Position numbers and translations under genes: made by a program. From Burkholderiaceae bacterium (GTDB taxonomy: Bacteria > Pseudomonadota > Gammaproteobacteria > Burkholderiales > Burkholderiaceae_C), in assembly GCA_024235895.1 (NCBI GenBank), contig JACKLM010000003.1, forward strand, positions 558,001 through 622,000: 64,000 bases of DNA. The letters are read 5' to 3'. Below, piece by piece: positions 48,061-58,345 of this stretch. Position 1 is the stretch's first letter, and each line of letters begins with the position of its first letter. The notes beneath the pieces were generated by a model. It saw only the letters and a program-made list of their open reading frames with translations, was not told the origin of the DNA and did not search any database.

Positions 48061-51000
48061 GTGCCGACCGCCCCGCCGCCGCGCCGGGACGCCGCCGTCC
48101 CGGCCGCCAACCCGATCCCGCCGATCCGCTACCCCGAGGCGCTGCCGGTCTCGGCGCGCCGCGACGAGATCGCGCGCGCGCTGCAGGCTCACCCGGTCGT
48201 CGTCGTCTGCGGCGAGACCGGTTCCGGCAAGACGACTCAACTGCCCAAGATCGCGCTCGAGCTCGGCCGCGGGCTGGGCGCCGGCGGGCGCGGGCTGATC
48301 GGCCACACGCAGCCGCGGCGACTGGCCGCCACCAGCGTGGCGCGGCGCATCGCCGAGGAGCTCGGCTCGCCGCTGGGCGAGGTCGTCGGCTACAAGGTGC
48401 GCTTCCAGGACCGGCTGCAGCGCGGCGCCAGCGTCAAGCTGATGACCGACGGCATCCTGCTGGCCGAGACCCAGGGCGACCCGCTGCTGCGCGCCTACGA
48501 CACGATCATCGTCGACGAGGCGCACGAGCGCAGCCTGAACATCGACTTCCTGCTCGGCTACCTGAAGCAGCTGCTGCCGCGCCGGCCCGACCTGAAGCTG
48601 GTCGTCACCTCGGCGACGATCGACGCCGAGCGCTTCGCGGCGCACTTCGCGTCGGCGGGCGCTCCCGCGCCGGTGATCCAGGTCTCGGGGCGGCTGTACC
48701 CGGTCGAGCAGCGCTGGCGGCCGTTCGAGGCGCGCAAGGACGCCGAGCTCGCCGATGCCATCGCCGACGCGGTCGACGAGCTCTGGCGCGGCGGCGGTGC
48801 CGGCGACGTGCTCGTCTTCCTGCCCGGCGAGCGCGAGATCCGCGAGACCGCCGACCACCTGCGCCGGCACCTGGCGCCGCAGCAGCGCGGTGGCCCGGTG
48901 CCGGAGATCCTGCCGCTGTTCGCCCGCCTGTCGCAGGCCGAGCAGGAGCGCGTCTTTGCGCCCGGCAACGGGCGGCGCATCGTGCTGGCGACCAACGTCG
49001 CCGAGACCTCGCTGACGGTGCCCGGGATCCGCTACGTCGTCGACAGCGGGGTGGCGCGCGTCAAGCGCTACAGCTACCGCAACAAGGTCGAGCAGCTCCA
49101 GGTCGAACCGATCAGCCAGGCCGCGGCGGCGCAGCGCGCCGGCCGCTGCGGGCGGGTCGCCAACGGCGTGTGCATCCGGCTCTACGCCGAGGACGACTTC
49201 GCCGGCCGGCCGCGCTTCACCGACCCCGAGATCCTGCGCTCGTCGCTGGCGGCGGTGATCCTGCGCATGAAGGCGCTGCGGCTGGGCGCGGTCGAGGATT
49301 TCCCCTTCCTCGAGCCGCCGCCGCGCAAGGCGATCGCCGACGGCTACGCGCTGCTGGCCGAGCTCGGCGCGGTCGACGACGGCCACGAGCTGACCGCGGT
49401 CGGCCGCGAGCTGGCGCGGCTGCCGCTGGACCCGCGCATCGGCCGCATGATCCTGGCCGCGCGCGACCGCCAGGCACTGCACGAGGTGCTGATCATCGCC
49501 GCCGCGCTGAGCGTGCCCGACGCGCGCGACCGGCCGCTGGATCAGCAGGCCGCGGCCGACCAGAAGCACAAGCTGTTCGACGACGAGCGTTCGGAGTTTC
49601 TCGGCTACCTCAAGCTGTGGCGCTGGATCGAGCAGGGACGCGGCGTGCACGGCCACCCCGGCAGCCCGCAGGCGGCGACCGACACGCACAAGCTGTCCAA
49701 CCGCCAGCAGGAGCAGCGGCTGCGCGACCACTTCGTCAGCCCGCGCCGCGTGCGCGAGTGGCGCGACATCCACAGCCAGCTTCACACCGTGGTCGCCGAG
49801 CAGGGCTGGCGGCTCAACGCCAGTGCCGCGACCTACGAGCAGATCCACCAGGCGATGCTCGCCGGGCTGCTCGGCAATATCGGCTGCAAGGCCGACGACG
49901 ACGAGTGGTATCTCGGCGCGCGCGGCATCCGCTTCTGGCGCCACCCGGGCGCGCACCTGAGCAAGAAGCCCGGGCGCTGGCTGGTCGCGGCCGAGCTGGT
50001 CGAGACCACGCGCCTGTTCGGCCGCGGGCTTGCGGCGATCGAGCCGCAGTGGATCCCGCCGGTCGCCGGCGCGCTGCTCAAGACCCAGCTGCTCGACCCG
50101 CACTGGGAGAAGAAGGCCGGCGAGGTGATCGCGCTGGAGCGCGCGACGCTGTACGGCATCGTGATCTACCGCGATAGGCGCGTCGCCTATGCGCGCGTCG
50201 ACGCCGCCGGCGCGCGCGAGATCTTCATCCGCGACGGGCTCGTGGCGCATCTGCGCGAGGACAGCCTGGACAGCCGGCTGCCCTTTCTCGCCCACAACCG
50301 GCGCATGGTGCGCGAGGTCGAGGCGCTGGAGCACAAGGCGCGGCGCCAGGACGTGCTGGTCGACGACGAGCTGATCCACGCCTTCTACGACGCCCAGCTG
50401 CCGGCCGACGTGTGCTCGGTGGCGACGCTGGAGCGCTGGGCCCGGCAGGCGTCCAAGGCGCAGCCGCGGCTGCTGCAGCTGACGCGCGAGGAGCTGATGC
50501 GGCACGAGGCGGCCGGCATCACGACCGACGCCTTCCCGCGCACGGTCCGCCTGGGCGGCATCGACTGTGCGGCGAGCTACCTGCACGAGCCCGGCGACGC
50601 GCGCGACGGCATCACGGTGACGCTGCCGATCTACGCGCTCAACCAGGTCGACGAGGCGCGCTGCGACTGGCTGGTGCCGGGGATGCTGCACGACAAGCTG
50701 CTCGCGCTGCTCAAGAGCCTGCCGCAGCGCCCGCGATCGCGGCTGCTGCCGCTGCCGCAGACGGCGGCGGCGCTCGCCGCGGCGCTGCGCTTCGGCGACG
50801 GTTCGCTGCTCGACGCGCTGCTGCGCGAGGTGCGCGAGCGCACGCAGCTGCCGGTGCAGCGCCACGACTTCAAGCTGGAGACCCTGCCGCCGCACCTGCT
50901 GATGAACTTCCGCGTCGTCGACGAGCACGGACGCCAGCTCGCGACAGGCCGCCACCTGCCGGCGCTGAAGGCGCAGTGGGGCGCGCAGGCGCGCAGCGCA

Positions 51001-52041
51001 TTCCAGGCGCTGGCGGTGTTGAAGGTGCCGGCGGCGGGTGCCGTGTCGGACGCTTCGCCCACGCAGGTTCCGGTCGGAGGTAAGGTCGGGGCCGTGCCGG
51101 CGGCCGCCGGCACGGCCCCGACCTCGCCGCGCGCGCCGTCCACCCTGGTGACGCCGGCTCCTGGATCCGTTCCGGCCAGCGGCAGCGCCGCGGGCGGCCA
51201 TCACACCGCCTGGACCTTCGGCGAACTGCCCGAGCTGTTGGAGCTTAAGCAGGGCGGGCAGACGCTGATCGGCTTTCCGGCGCTGACCGACCAGGGTACG
51301 CATGTCGAGATCGAGGTCTTCGACGAGCCCGAGGTCGCCGCCGCGCGGCATCGCGCCGGGCTGCGGCGGCTGGTCGCGCTGCAGATCCGCGAGCCGCTCA
51401 AGCACCTCGAGAAGAATATCCCCGAGCTGCAGAAGATGGGCGCGGCGTACATGGCGCTCGGGACGGTCGAGGATCTGCGCCAGCAGATCGTCGATGTCGC
51501 GCTCGACCGCGCCTTCCTCGCCGACCCGCTGCCGCACGACGAGGACTCGTTCCGGCGCCGCATCGACGAGGGGCGCGCGCGACTGACGTTGATCGCGCAC
51601 GAGGTCGCGCGCCAGGCGGCGGCCGTGCTCGCCGACTACCAGGCCGCGCAGCGCAAGCTCAAGGACGCGCGGCCGGCCAAGGAGCAGGCCGACGATATCG
51701 CCGCGCAGCTGCAAAGGCTGGTCGGCAAACGCTTTCTGCAGGACACGCCTTGGACGGCGCTGCAGCAGCTGCCGCGCTACCTGAAGGCGATCGTGCTGCG
51801 GCTGGACAAGTGGCGCGCCGACCCGGCGCGCGATGCCGCGCGGCTGGCCGAGCTGCGCCCGCTCGAGCAGCGCTGGGCGCGCCGCGTCGCCGAGCGTCGC
51901 GGCACCGCCGATGCGCGGCTGGACGAATTCCGCTGGCTGCTCGAGGAGCTGCGCGTGAGCCTGTTCGCGCAGGAACTGCGAACACCGCAGCCGGTCAGCG
52001 TCAGGCGGCTCGAGAAGGCCTGGGCGCAGATCGGTGGGTGA
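48061..52041 (+). CDS. hrpA: ATP-dependent RNA helicase HrpA
   Basis: DEAH-box RNA helicase, about 1326 aa, the family length. Walker A GETGSGKTTQLPK (about 50-62), motif II DEAH in IIVDEAHERSLNID (about 150), SAT, ATNVAETSLTVPGIRYVVDS, and QRAGRCGR (motif VI). The long C-terminal HrpA region, including the ending VRRLEKAWAQIGG, is present. GTG 48061 is used: upstream codons are Arg/Pro-rich. A -10-like GATAAT (48046-48051) ends 9 bp before it, suggesting a leaderless mRNA. A Pro/Ala-rich insertion near residues 985-1045 holds a 42-bp perfect palindrome. Confidence 0.95.
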   Translation: MPTAPPPRRDAAVPAANPIPPIRYPEALPVSARRDEIARALQAHPVVVVCGETGSGKTTQLPKIALELGRGLGAGGRGLIGHTQPRRLAATSVARRIAEELGSPLGEVVGYKVRFQDRLQRGASVKLMTDGILLAETQGDPLLRAYDTIIVDEAHERSLNIDFLLGYLKQLLPRRPDLKLVVTSATIDAERFAAHFASAGAPAPVIQVSGRLYPVEQRWRPFEARKDAELADAIADAVDELWRGGGAGDVLVFLPGEREIRETADHLRRHLAPQQRGGPVPEILPLFARLSQAEQERVFAPGNGRRIVLATNVAETSLTVPGIRYVVDSGVARVKRYSYRNKVEQLQVEPISQAAAAQRAGRCGRVANGVCIRLYAEDDFAGRPRFTDPEILRSSLAAVILRMKALRLGAVEDFPFLEPPPRKAIADGYALLAELGAVDDGHELTAVGRELARLPLDPRIGRMILAARDRQALHEVLIIAAALSVPDARDRPLDQQAAADQKHKLFDDERSEFLGYLKLWRWIEQGRGVHGHPGSPQAATDTHKLSNRQQEQRLRDHFVSPRRVREWRDIHSQLHTVVAEQGWRLNASAATYEQIHQAMLAGLLGNIGCKADDDEWYLGARGIRFWRHPGAHLSKKPGRWLVAAELVETTRLFGRGLAAIEPQWIPPVAGALLKTQLLDPHWEKKAGEVIALERATLYGIVIYRDRRVAYARVDAAGAREIFIRDGLVAHLREDSLDSRLPFLAHNRRMVREVEALEHKARRQDVLVDDELIHAFYDAQLPADVCSVATLERWARQASKAQPRLLQLTREELMRHEAAGITTDAFPRTVRLGGIDCAASYLHEPGDARDGITVTLPIYALNQVDEARCDWLVPGMLHDKLLALLKSLPQRPRSRLLPLPQTAAALAAALRFGDGSLLDALLREVRERTQLPVQRHDFKLETLPPHLLMNFRVVDEHGRQLATGRHLPALKAQWGAQARSAFQALAVLKVPAAGAVSDASPTQVPVGGKVGAVPAAAGTAPTSPRAPSTLVTPAPGSVPASGSAAGGHHTAWTFGELPELLELKQGGQTLIGFPALTDQGTHVEIEVFDEPEVAAARHRAGLRRLVALQIREPLKHLEKNIPELQKMGAAYMALGTVEDLRQQIVDVALDRAFLADPLPHDEDSFRRRIDEGRARLTLIAHEVARQAAAVLADYQAAQRKLKDARPAKEQADDIAAQLQRLVGKRFLQDTPWTALQQLPRYLKAIVLRLDKWRADPARDAARLAELRPLEQRWARRVAERRGTADARLDEFRWLLEELRVSLFAQELRTPQPVSVRRLEKAWAQIGG
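51083..51124 (+). repeat. 42-bp perfect palindrome inside hrpA
   Basis: Bases 51083-51124 read the same on both strands, centred between 51103 and 51104 in GGCC; the outer ends are AGGTCGGGGCC and GGCCCCGACCT. It lies in the non-conserved Pro/Ala/Gly-rich part of HrpA, in frame, so the protein reads through it (GKVGAVPAAAGTAPTSP). The RNA would form a 20-bp hairpin with no loop or a minimal loop. Confidence 0.9.
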
Positions 52042-52077
52042 CCAGGAGGGCGGCGGTGCGCGCCGCCCCAGTCCGCG

Positions 52078-53568
<1,491 letters not shown>

Positions 53569-53929
53569 CGGATGGGAAGGCGGCCCGCGGCGGGCGCCGG
53601 GATCGCGACCTGCTGACGCCCCGCATCGGGGGCGCACCAGTCGGAAGGCGCGATGAGGGGAGGGTGTCGGAATCGACCGCGTCGCGATGACTGGTGGCCG
53701 CGACGGCAACCCGCATTGTAGCCGCGGGCCGGATCGCCTGCGCTGCGGGCCGCCGATCCTCGACCTGCGGCCGACCGTCGGCGCGCTGGCGCGGCGGTCA
53801 CGAAAGCATCACACGCGACCGCTATCATTTCCATATTCATCAAAATGTCGCCGCGCTGTTCCCCGCCGCATCGCGCGCCGCCGCGCTTTGCCGCCAAGGC
53901 CGCGGCCCGAATCGCGAGCGAGGGCGAGC
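53569..53929. other. Divergent intergenic region upstream of the ars operon
   Basis: No gene is supported in these 361 bp between the DEAD-box gene and the GAPDH gene. A strikingly AT-richer island lies at 53823-53847, with CATTT (53826-53830) and AAATG (53843-53847) as inverted arms around CCATATTCATCA. This position and composition suit an ArsR-type operator overlapping a promoter (for example -10-like TATCAT at 53823-53828), about 85-105 bp before the gap start. No good -35 is seen. The role is inferred. Confidence 0.35.
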
Positions 53930-54973
53930 ATGCGCGTGGGCATCAATGGCATGGGCCGCATCGGCCGACTGGCGCTGCGCGCCGCCTTCGGCGCCGCCGA
54001 GCGCCTGGACGACGACCCGCGCGCCGGCAACCGGCTCGAGGTCGTGCACCTCAATGAGATCGGAGGCGGCGCCGCGGCAACGGCGCACCTGCTGGCCTTC
54101 GACAGCGTGCAGGGTCGCTGGCGCGAGGCGATCGCCGCCGACGGCGACGACGCGATGCGGATCGGTGATCGCCGGCTGGGCTTCTCGTCGCACGCCAGCC
54201 CGGCCGAGATCCCCTGGGGCGAGCTGGGCGTGGACCTGGTGCTGGAGTGCACGGGCAGGTTCCTGACGCCCGAGACGCTGCAAGGCCACCTCGACCGCGG
54301 CGCCCGGCGCGTCGTCGTCGCCGCGCCGGTCAAGGTGGGCGGCGTGCTCAATATCGTCGTCGGCGTCAACCACGATCGCTACGACCCGGCGCGCGACCGC
54401 ATCGTCACCGCCGCGAGCTGCACGACCAACTGCCTGGCGCCGGTGGTCAAGGTCGTGCACGAGGCGCTGGGCATCCGCCACGGGCAGATCACGACGATCC
54501 ACGACCCGACCAACACCAACCTCGTCGTCGATGCGGCGCACAAGGACCTGCGGCGTGCGCGCAGTGCGCTGCTGAGCCTGGCGCCGACGACGACCGGCAG
54601 CGCGACGGCGATCGCGCTGATCTACCCCGAGCTCAAGGGCAAGCTCGACGGTCACGCGGTGCGCGCCCCGGTGCTCAATGCGTCGCTGACCGACTGCGTC
54701 TTCGAGCTGCAGCGCGCGACGAACGCCTACGAGGTCAACGCGCTGTTCGAGGCCGCCGCGGCGGGGCCGCTGGCCGGCATCCTGGGCCTGGAGCGCCGCC
54801 CCCTGGTCAGCGCCGACTATGCGCGCGACACGCGCAGCAGCATCGTCGACGCGCCGTCGACCCTGGTCACCGACGGCACGCTGCTGAAGGTCTACGCCTG
54901 GTACGACAACGAGATGGGCTACGCCTGCCGCATGGTCGACCTGGCGTGCCACATGCGTCAGCTGGCCGGATGA
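53930..54973 (+). CDS. ArsJ-associated glyceraldehyde-3-phosphate dehydrogenase
   Basis: GAPDH homologue of the arsenic-linked class. In characterised systems it forms 1-arseno-3-phosphoglycerate from glyceraldehyde 3-phosphate and arsenate, which ArsJ then exports. 347 aa: Rossmann start MRVGINGMGRIGRLALRA, active-site Cys in TAASCTTNCLAPVVKVVHE, the His region, and the C-terminal VKVYAWYDNEMGYACRMVDL-like block (here LKVYAWYDNEMGYACRM). The ATG at 53930 is chosen; AGGGCGAG precedes it. It heads the gapdh-arsJ-arsR-arsC-acr3 run, which sets it apart from the glycolytic enzyme. Confidence 0.93.
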   Translation: MRVGINGMGRIGRLALRAAFGAAERLDDDPRAGNRLEVVHLNEIGGGAAATAHLLAFDSVQGRWREAIAADGDDAMRIGDRRLGFSSHASPAEIPWGELGVDLVLECTGRFLTPETLQGHLDRGARRVVVAAPVKVGGVLNIVVGVNHDRYDPARDRIVTAASCTTNCLAPVVKVVHEALGIRHGQITTIHDPTNTNLVVDAAHKDLRRARSALLSLAPTTTGSATAIALIYPELKGKLDGHAVRAPVLNASLTDCVFELQRATNAYEVNALFEAAAAGPLAGILGLERRPLVSADYARDTRSSIVDAPSTLVTDGTLLKVYAWYDNEMGYACRMVDLACHMRQLAG

Positions 54974-54989
54974 CATGAAACCCCCACGC

Positions 54990-55010
54990 TCACTGTCCCC
55001 GGGCATGGAG
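54990..55010 (+). repeat. 21-bp repeat copy 2
   Basis: Exact reverse complement of 33720-33740, located in the 150-bp gap between the GAPDH gene and arsJ, about 21 kb away from copy 1. It includes CACTGTCCCCGGGCATGGAG. Flanking bases differ from copy 1, so the shared unit is only 21 bp. Confidence 0.55.
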
Positions 55011-55123
55011 CGGGAGGGCGCCCGCCGTCCTTGCCACGCGCCATCGTCGATCGCCGGCCACGGTCGTCAAAGGTTCTCGGCGGAAGCGCGCGATGGGAGG
55101 CAACCCGTCCCGGCAGGACAGCG

Positions 55124-56356
55124 ATGAACCCAGGCACGCGCAACTACGCCCTGGTGACGGCCGCCTACTGGGGCTTCACGCTGACCGACGGCGCGCTGCG
55201 CATGCTGGTGCTGCTGCACTTCTACCGGCTGGGCTACTCGCCGTTCACGCTTGCCTTCCTGTTCCTGCTGTACGAGGCCGCCGGGGTGGTGGCCAACCTG
55301 GTCGGCGGCTGGCTGGCGACGCGCTTCGGCATCGCGCGCATGCTGGCGGTCGGGCTGGCGACCCAGATCACCGGCTTCCTGCTGCTGTCGGCGCTATCGC
55401 CGCACTGGTCGGCGGCGCTGTCGGTGGCGTGGGTGGTCGTCGCGCAGGGCATCTGCGGGGTGGCCAAGGACCTGACCAAGACCGCCAGCAAGTCGGCCAT
55501 CAAGCTCACCGCCGGCAGCGCCAGCGGCAGGCTGTTCCGCTGGGTCGCCTTCTTCACCGGCAGCAAGAACGCGATGAAGGGGGTCGGCTTCTTCCTCGGC
55601 GGGCTGCTGCTGCAGGCGCTGGGATTCCAGCACGCGCTGTGGACGATGGCGGCGCTGCTGGCGCTGGTGCTGGCCGGCGTGCTGGCCTTCGTGCCGCCGC
55701 TGATGGGCAGGAGCAAGGCGTCGAAGTCGGCGCGCGAGCTGTTCGCCAAGAACCGCGGCATCAACCTGCTGGCGGCGGCGCGCGTGATGCTGTTCGGGGC
55801 GCGCGACGTCTGGTTCGTCGTCGGCGTGCCGGTCTTCCTGTATGCCTCGGGCTGGACCTTCACGATGGTCGGCGGCTTCCTGGCCGCGTGGACGATCGGC
55901 TACGGCGCGGTGCAGGCGCTGGCGCCGGCGATCGTGCGCCGCAGCGACGACGGGCTGAGCCGCGAAGTGCCGGCCGCGCGAACGTGGTCGGCGGTGCTGG
56001 CGGCGGTGCCGGTGCTGCTCGTCGCGCTGGTCGTGGCCGAGGTGCCGCGGCTGGAGTGGGTCGTCGTCGGCGGGCTGGCGGTCTTCGGCGTCGCCTTCGC
56101 GGTCAACTCGTCGGTGCACTCCTACCTGATCCTGGCCTACGCCGGCAGCGAGAAGGCGGCCGAGGACGTGGGCTTCTATTACGCGGCCAACGCGCTCGGC
56201 CGCTTCTTCGGCACGCTGATGTCGGGGCTGCTCTACCAGGGCTTCGGGCTGGTGGGCGCGCTGGCCGGGTCGGCGGCGATGCTGGTGGCGTGCTGGGCCG
56301 TCACCCTCGCGCTGCCGGTGCAGCGCGACGCGGCGCTGCAGCCCGCGCCGCACTGA
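55124..56356 (+). CDS. arsJ: Organoarsenical efflux MFS transporter ArsJ
   Basis: Inner-membrane major-facilitator transporter that exports 1-arseno-3-phosphoglycerate, thus giving arsenate resistance together with its GAPDH partner. 410 aa with about 11-12 hydrophobic segments. It begins MNPGTRNYALVTAAYWGFTL, typical of ArsJ, and has GGWLATRFGIARMLAVGLAT, DLTKTASKSAIKLTAGSASG and FFTGSKNAMKGVGFFLGGLL. The ATG at 55124 fits the family start; the frame continues upstream without similarity. It lies 12 bp before arsR. Confidence 0.93.
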   Translation: MNPGTRNYALVTAAYWGFTLTDGALRMLVLLHFYRLGYSPFTLAFLFLLYEAAGVVANLVGGWLATRFGIARMLAVGLATQITGFLLLSALSPHWSAALSVAWVVVAQGICGVAKDLTKTASKSAIKLTAGSASGRLFRWVAFFTGSKNAMKGVGFFLGGLLLQALGFQHALWTMAALLALVLAGVLAFVPPLMGRSKASKSARELFAKNRGINLLAAARVMLFGARDVWFVVGVPVFLYASGWTFTMVGGFLAAWTIGYGAVQALAPAIVRRSDDGLSREVPAARTWSAVLAAVPVLLVALVVAEVPRLEWVVVGGLAVFGVAFAVNSSVHSYLILAYAGSEKAAEDVGFYYAANALGRFFGTLMSGLLYQGFGLVGALAGSAAMLVACWAVTLALPVQRDAALQPAPH

Positions 56357-56367
56357 GGGAGGTCTGC

Positions 56368-56757
56368 ATGGACGAGTCGCACGCCATCGCCGCGCTGGGG
56401 GCCTTGGCGCAGCCTGCGCGGCTGCGCATCTTCCGCGCCCTGGTCGGCGCCGGGCCGGCGGGGCTGCGGCCGGGGGACTTGTCGGCGCGGCTGGACGTGC
56501 CAGCGTCGACCCTGTCCTTCCACCTCAAGGAACTGGCGCAGGCCGGGCTGGCGACGCAGGAGCGCGACGGCCGCCACCTGATCTACCGGCCGGCGCTGGC
56601 GCGCATGAACGCGCTGCTGGCCTACCTGACGGCGCATTGCTGCCAGGGGCAGCCCTGCGGCGTGACCGTTCCCGCCGCGGCGGTGGCCTGCGCGCCGCCG
56701 GCGCCGCGGCCCGTCCTCGTGACCGTCTCGCGTCCTTCCCGCCGGAGCCCCCCATGA
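56368..56757 (+). CDS. arsR: ArsR-family metalloregulator
   Basis: Winged-helix repressor released by As(III), 129 aa. The DNA-binding part (about 1-90) has ALGALAQPARLRIFRALVGA, LSARLDVPASTLSFHLKELA and ERDGRHLIYRPALARMNALL. The C-terminal arsenite site is a vicinal pair plus a third Cys, in AHCCQGQPCG, like the ArsR type with C-terminal cysteines. A disordered Pro/Ala tail follows. Unusually it is third in the operon rather than first. GGAGG lies 6 nt before the ATG, and the stop overlaps the arsC start by 4 bp. Confidence 0.93.
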   Translation: MDESHAIAALGALAQPARLRIFRALVGAGPAGLRPGDLSARLDVPASTLSFHLKELAQAGLATQERDGRHLIYRPALARMNALLAYLTAHCCQGQPCGVTVPAAAVACAPPAPRPVLVTVSRPSRRSPP

Positions 56758-57260
56758 CCGAACCGACCCCAGGTCGCCTCTACCGCGTCCTCTTCATCTG
56801 CACCCAGAACTCGGCCCGCTCGATCATGGCCGAGGCCTTGCTGAACCACCTCGCCGCAGACCGGTTTGCGGCGGCGTCGGCCGGCAGCCACCCGGCCGGC
56901 GCGGTGCACCCGATGGCGCTGCAGACGCTGGCCAAGCTTCGCGTGCCGGCCGAGGGCGCACGCAGCAAGGACTGGGCCGAGTTCGCCCGCCCCGGCGCGC
57001 CAGCGCAGGATTTCGTGCTGACGGTGTGCGACAAGGCCGCCGGCGAGGCCTGCCCGGCCTGGCCAGGGCAGCCGATGACGGCGCACTGGGGCGTGCCCGA
57101 TCCGGCGGCAGTATCGGGCGACGAGGCGACACGACGGCGCGCCTTCCACGACGCCGCGGTGGTGTTGAAGCGACGCATCGAGCTGATGCTGTCGCTGCCG
57201 ATGGCCGCGCTCGACAGGATGGCCCTGCAGCGCGAACTGCGCGAGATCGGCACTCGCTGA
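56754..57260 (+). CDS. arsC: Arsenate reductase ArsC (low-molecular-weight phosphatase type)
   Basis: Reduces arsenate to arsenite in the cytoplasm. 168 aa, LMW-PTP fold. The active-site loop CTQNSARS (CX5R) is near residue 16, and two later cysteines in LTVCDKAAGEAC would pass the disulfide as in the thioredoxin-coupled class. The Asp of HWGVPDPAAV is the acid-base position. The ATG (56754) overlaps the arsR stop (ATGA), so the two are translationally coupled. The next gene, acr3, starts 4 bp after the arsC stop. Confidence 0.94.
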   Translation: MTEPTPGRLYRVLFICTQNSARSIMAEALLNHLAADRFAAASAGSHPAGAVHPMALQTLAKLRVPAEGARSKDWAEFARPGAPAQDFVLTVCDKAAGEACPAWPGQPMTAHWGVPDPAAVSGDEATRRRAFHDAAVVLKRRIELMLSLPMAALDRMALQRELREIGTR

Positions 57261-57264
57261 GTCG

Positions 57265-58281
57265 ATGAGCCTGTTCGAGCGTTTCCTGACCGTCTGGGTC
57301 GGCCTGGGCATCCTCGCCGGGGTCGCGCTCGGGCTGGGCGTGCCCGGCGTCTTCCAGGCCGTCGCGGCGCTGGAGGTCGCGCATGTCAACCTCGTCGTCG
57401 CCGTCCTCATCTGGGTGATGATCTACCCGATGATGGTCCAGGTCGACTGGGCCGCGGTCAAGGACGTCGGCCGCCGCCCGCGCGGGCTGGCGCTGACGCT
57501 GGTCGTCAACTGGCTGGTCAAGCCCTTCACGATGGCTGCGCTGGGCGTGCTGTTCTTCCAGCACCTGTTCGCGCCCTGGGTCGACCCGCGATCGGCCAGC
57601 GAGTACATCGCCGGCATGATCCTGCTCGGCGTGGCGCCGTGCACGGCGATGGTCTTCGTCTGGAGCCAGCTCGTGCGCGGCAACGCCAGCTACACGCTGG
57701 TGCAGGTGTCGGTCAACGACCTGATCATGGTCTTCGCCTTCGCGCCGATCGCCGCCTTCCTGCTCGGCGTCACCGACCTCGCCGTGCCATGGCAGACGCT
57801 GCTGCTGTCGACGGTGCTGTACGTGCTGCTGCCGCTGCTGGCCGGGCTGGCCACGCGCCGCGCGCTGCTGCGCCGCTCGCCGCGGGCGCTGGCGGACTTC
57901 AGCGCGCGCGCCAAGCCGTGGTCGGTGATCGGCCTGATCGGCACCGTCGTGCTGCTGTTCGGCTTCCAGGCCGGCACGCTGGTGGCGCAGCCGCTGGTCA
58001 TCGCGATGATCGCGCTGCCGCTGGTGCTGCAGACCTACGGCGTGTTCGCGCTCGGATGGGCCGGCGCACGCTGGCTGCGGCTGCCGCACGATATCGCCGG
58101 GCCGGCCTGCCTGATCGGGACCTCGAACTTCTTCGAGCTCGCGGTGGCGGTCGCGATCTCGCTGTTCGGGCTGCACTCGGGCGCGGCGCTGGCCACCGTG
58201 GTCGGCGTGCTGGTCGAGGTGCCGGTGATGCTGTCGCTGGTGTGGGTCGTCAACCGCGCGCGGCCGGCCGAGCTGGCTTGA
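57265..58281 (+). CDS. Arsenite efflux transporter ACR3
   Basis: Inner-membrane carrier that exports As(III), 338 aa with about ten hydrophobic helices, of the BART superfamily. Motifs: ILIWVMIYPMMVQVDWAAVK, VNWLVKPFTMAALGVLFF, and the conserved catalytic Cys in LLGVAPCTAMVFVWSQLVRG, plus LIGTSNFFELAVAVAISLFG near the end. It completes a two-route system with arsC (arsenate to arsenite, then export) next to GAPDH/ArsJ (arsenate to organoarsenical, then export). It ends at a 24-bp palindrome. Confidence 0.95.
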   Translation: MSLFERFLTVWVGLGILAGVALGLGVPGVFQAVAALEVAHVNLVVAVLIWVMIYPMMVQVDWAAVKDVGRRPRGLALTLVVNWLVKPFTMAALGVLFFQHLFAPWVDPRSASEYIAGMILLGVAPCTAMVFVWSQLVRGNASYTLVQVSVNDLIMVFAFAPIAAFLLGVTDLAVPWQTLLLSTVLYVLLPLLAGLATRRALLRRSPRALADFSARAKPWSVIGLIGTVVLLFGFQAGTLVAQPLVIAMIALPLVLQTYGVFALGWAGARWLRLPHDIAGPACLIGTSNFFELAVAVAISLFGLHSGAALATVVGVLVEVPVMLSLVWVVNRARPAELA

Positions 58282-58286
58282 GCGCG

Positions 58287-58310
58287 CGCGGGCCGTGCGC
58301 ACGGCCCGCG
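58287..58310. terminator. 24-bp palindrome between acr3 and the convergent pyruvate-kinase-like gene
   Basis: CGCGGGCCGTGC/GCACGGCCCGCG is a perfect 12-bp-arm inverted repeat in the 64-bp convergent gap, starting 5 bp after the acr3 stop. There is no T-run on either strand, so it is at best a weak, hairpin-only bidirectional terminator. Confidence 0.45.
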
Positions 58311-58345
58311 AAACCCGGCTGCCGGGGCGCCCGTCCTCGGCGTGC

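Noticed and set aside
46156..51714. Very long open frames antisense to hrpA and other genes
   Set aside because: They run over 1800 codons but are compositional shadows of GC-rich coding DNA: Arg/Ala/Gly/Leu-rich, no domain motifs and no ribosome-binding site. The same holds for the antisense frame at 20997-25127.
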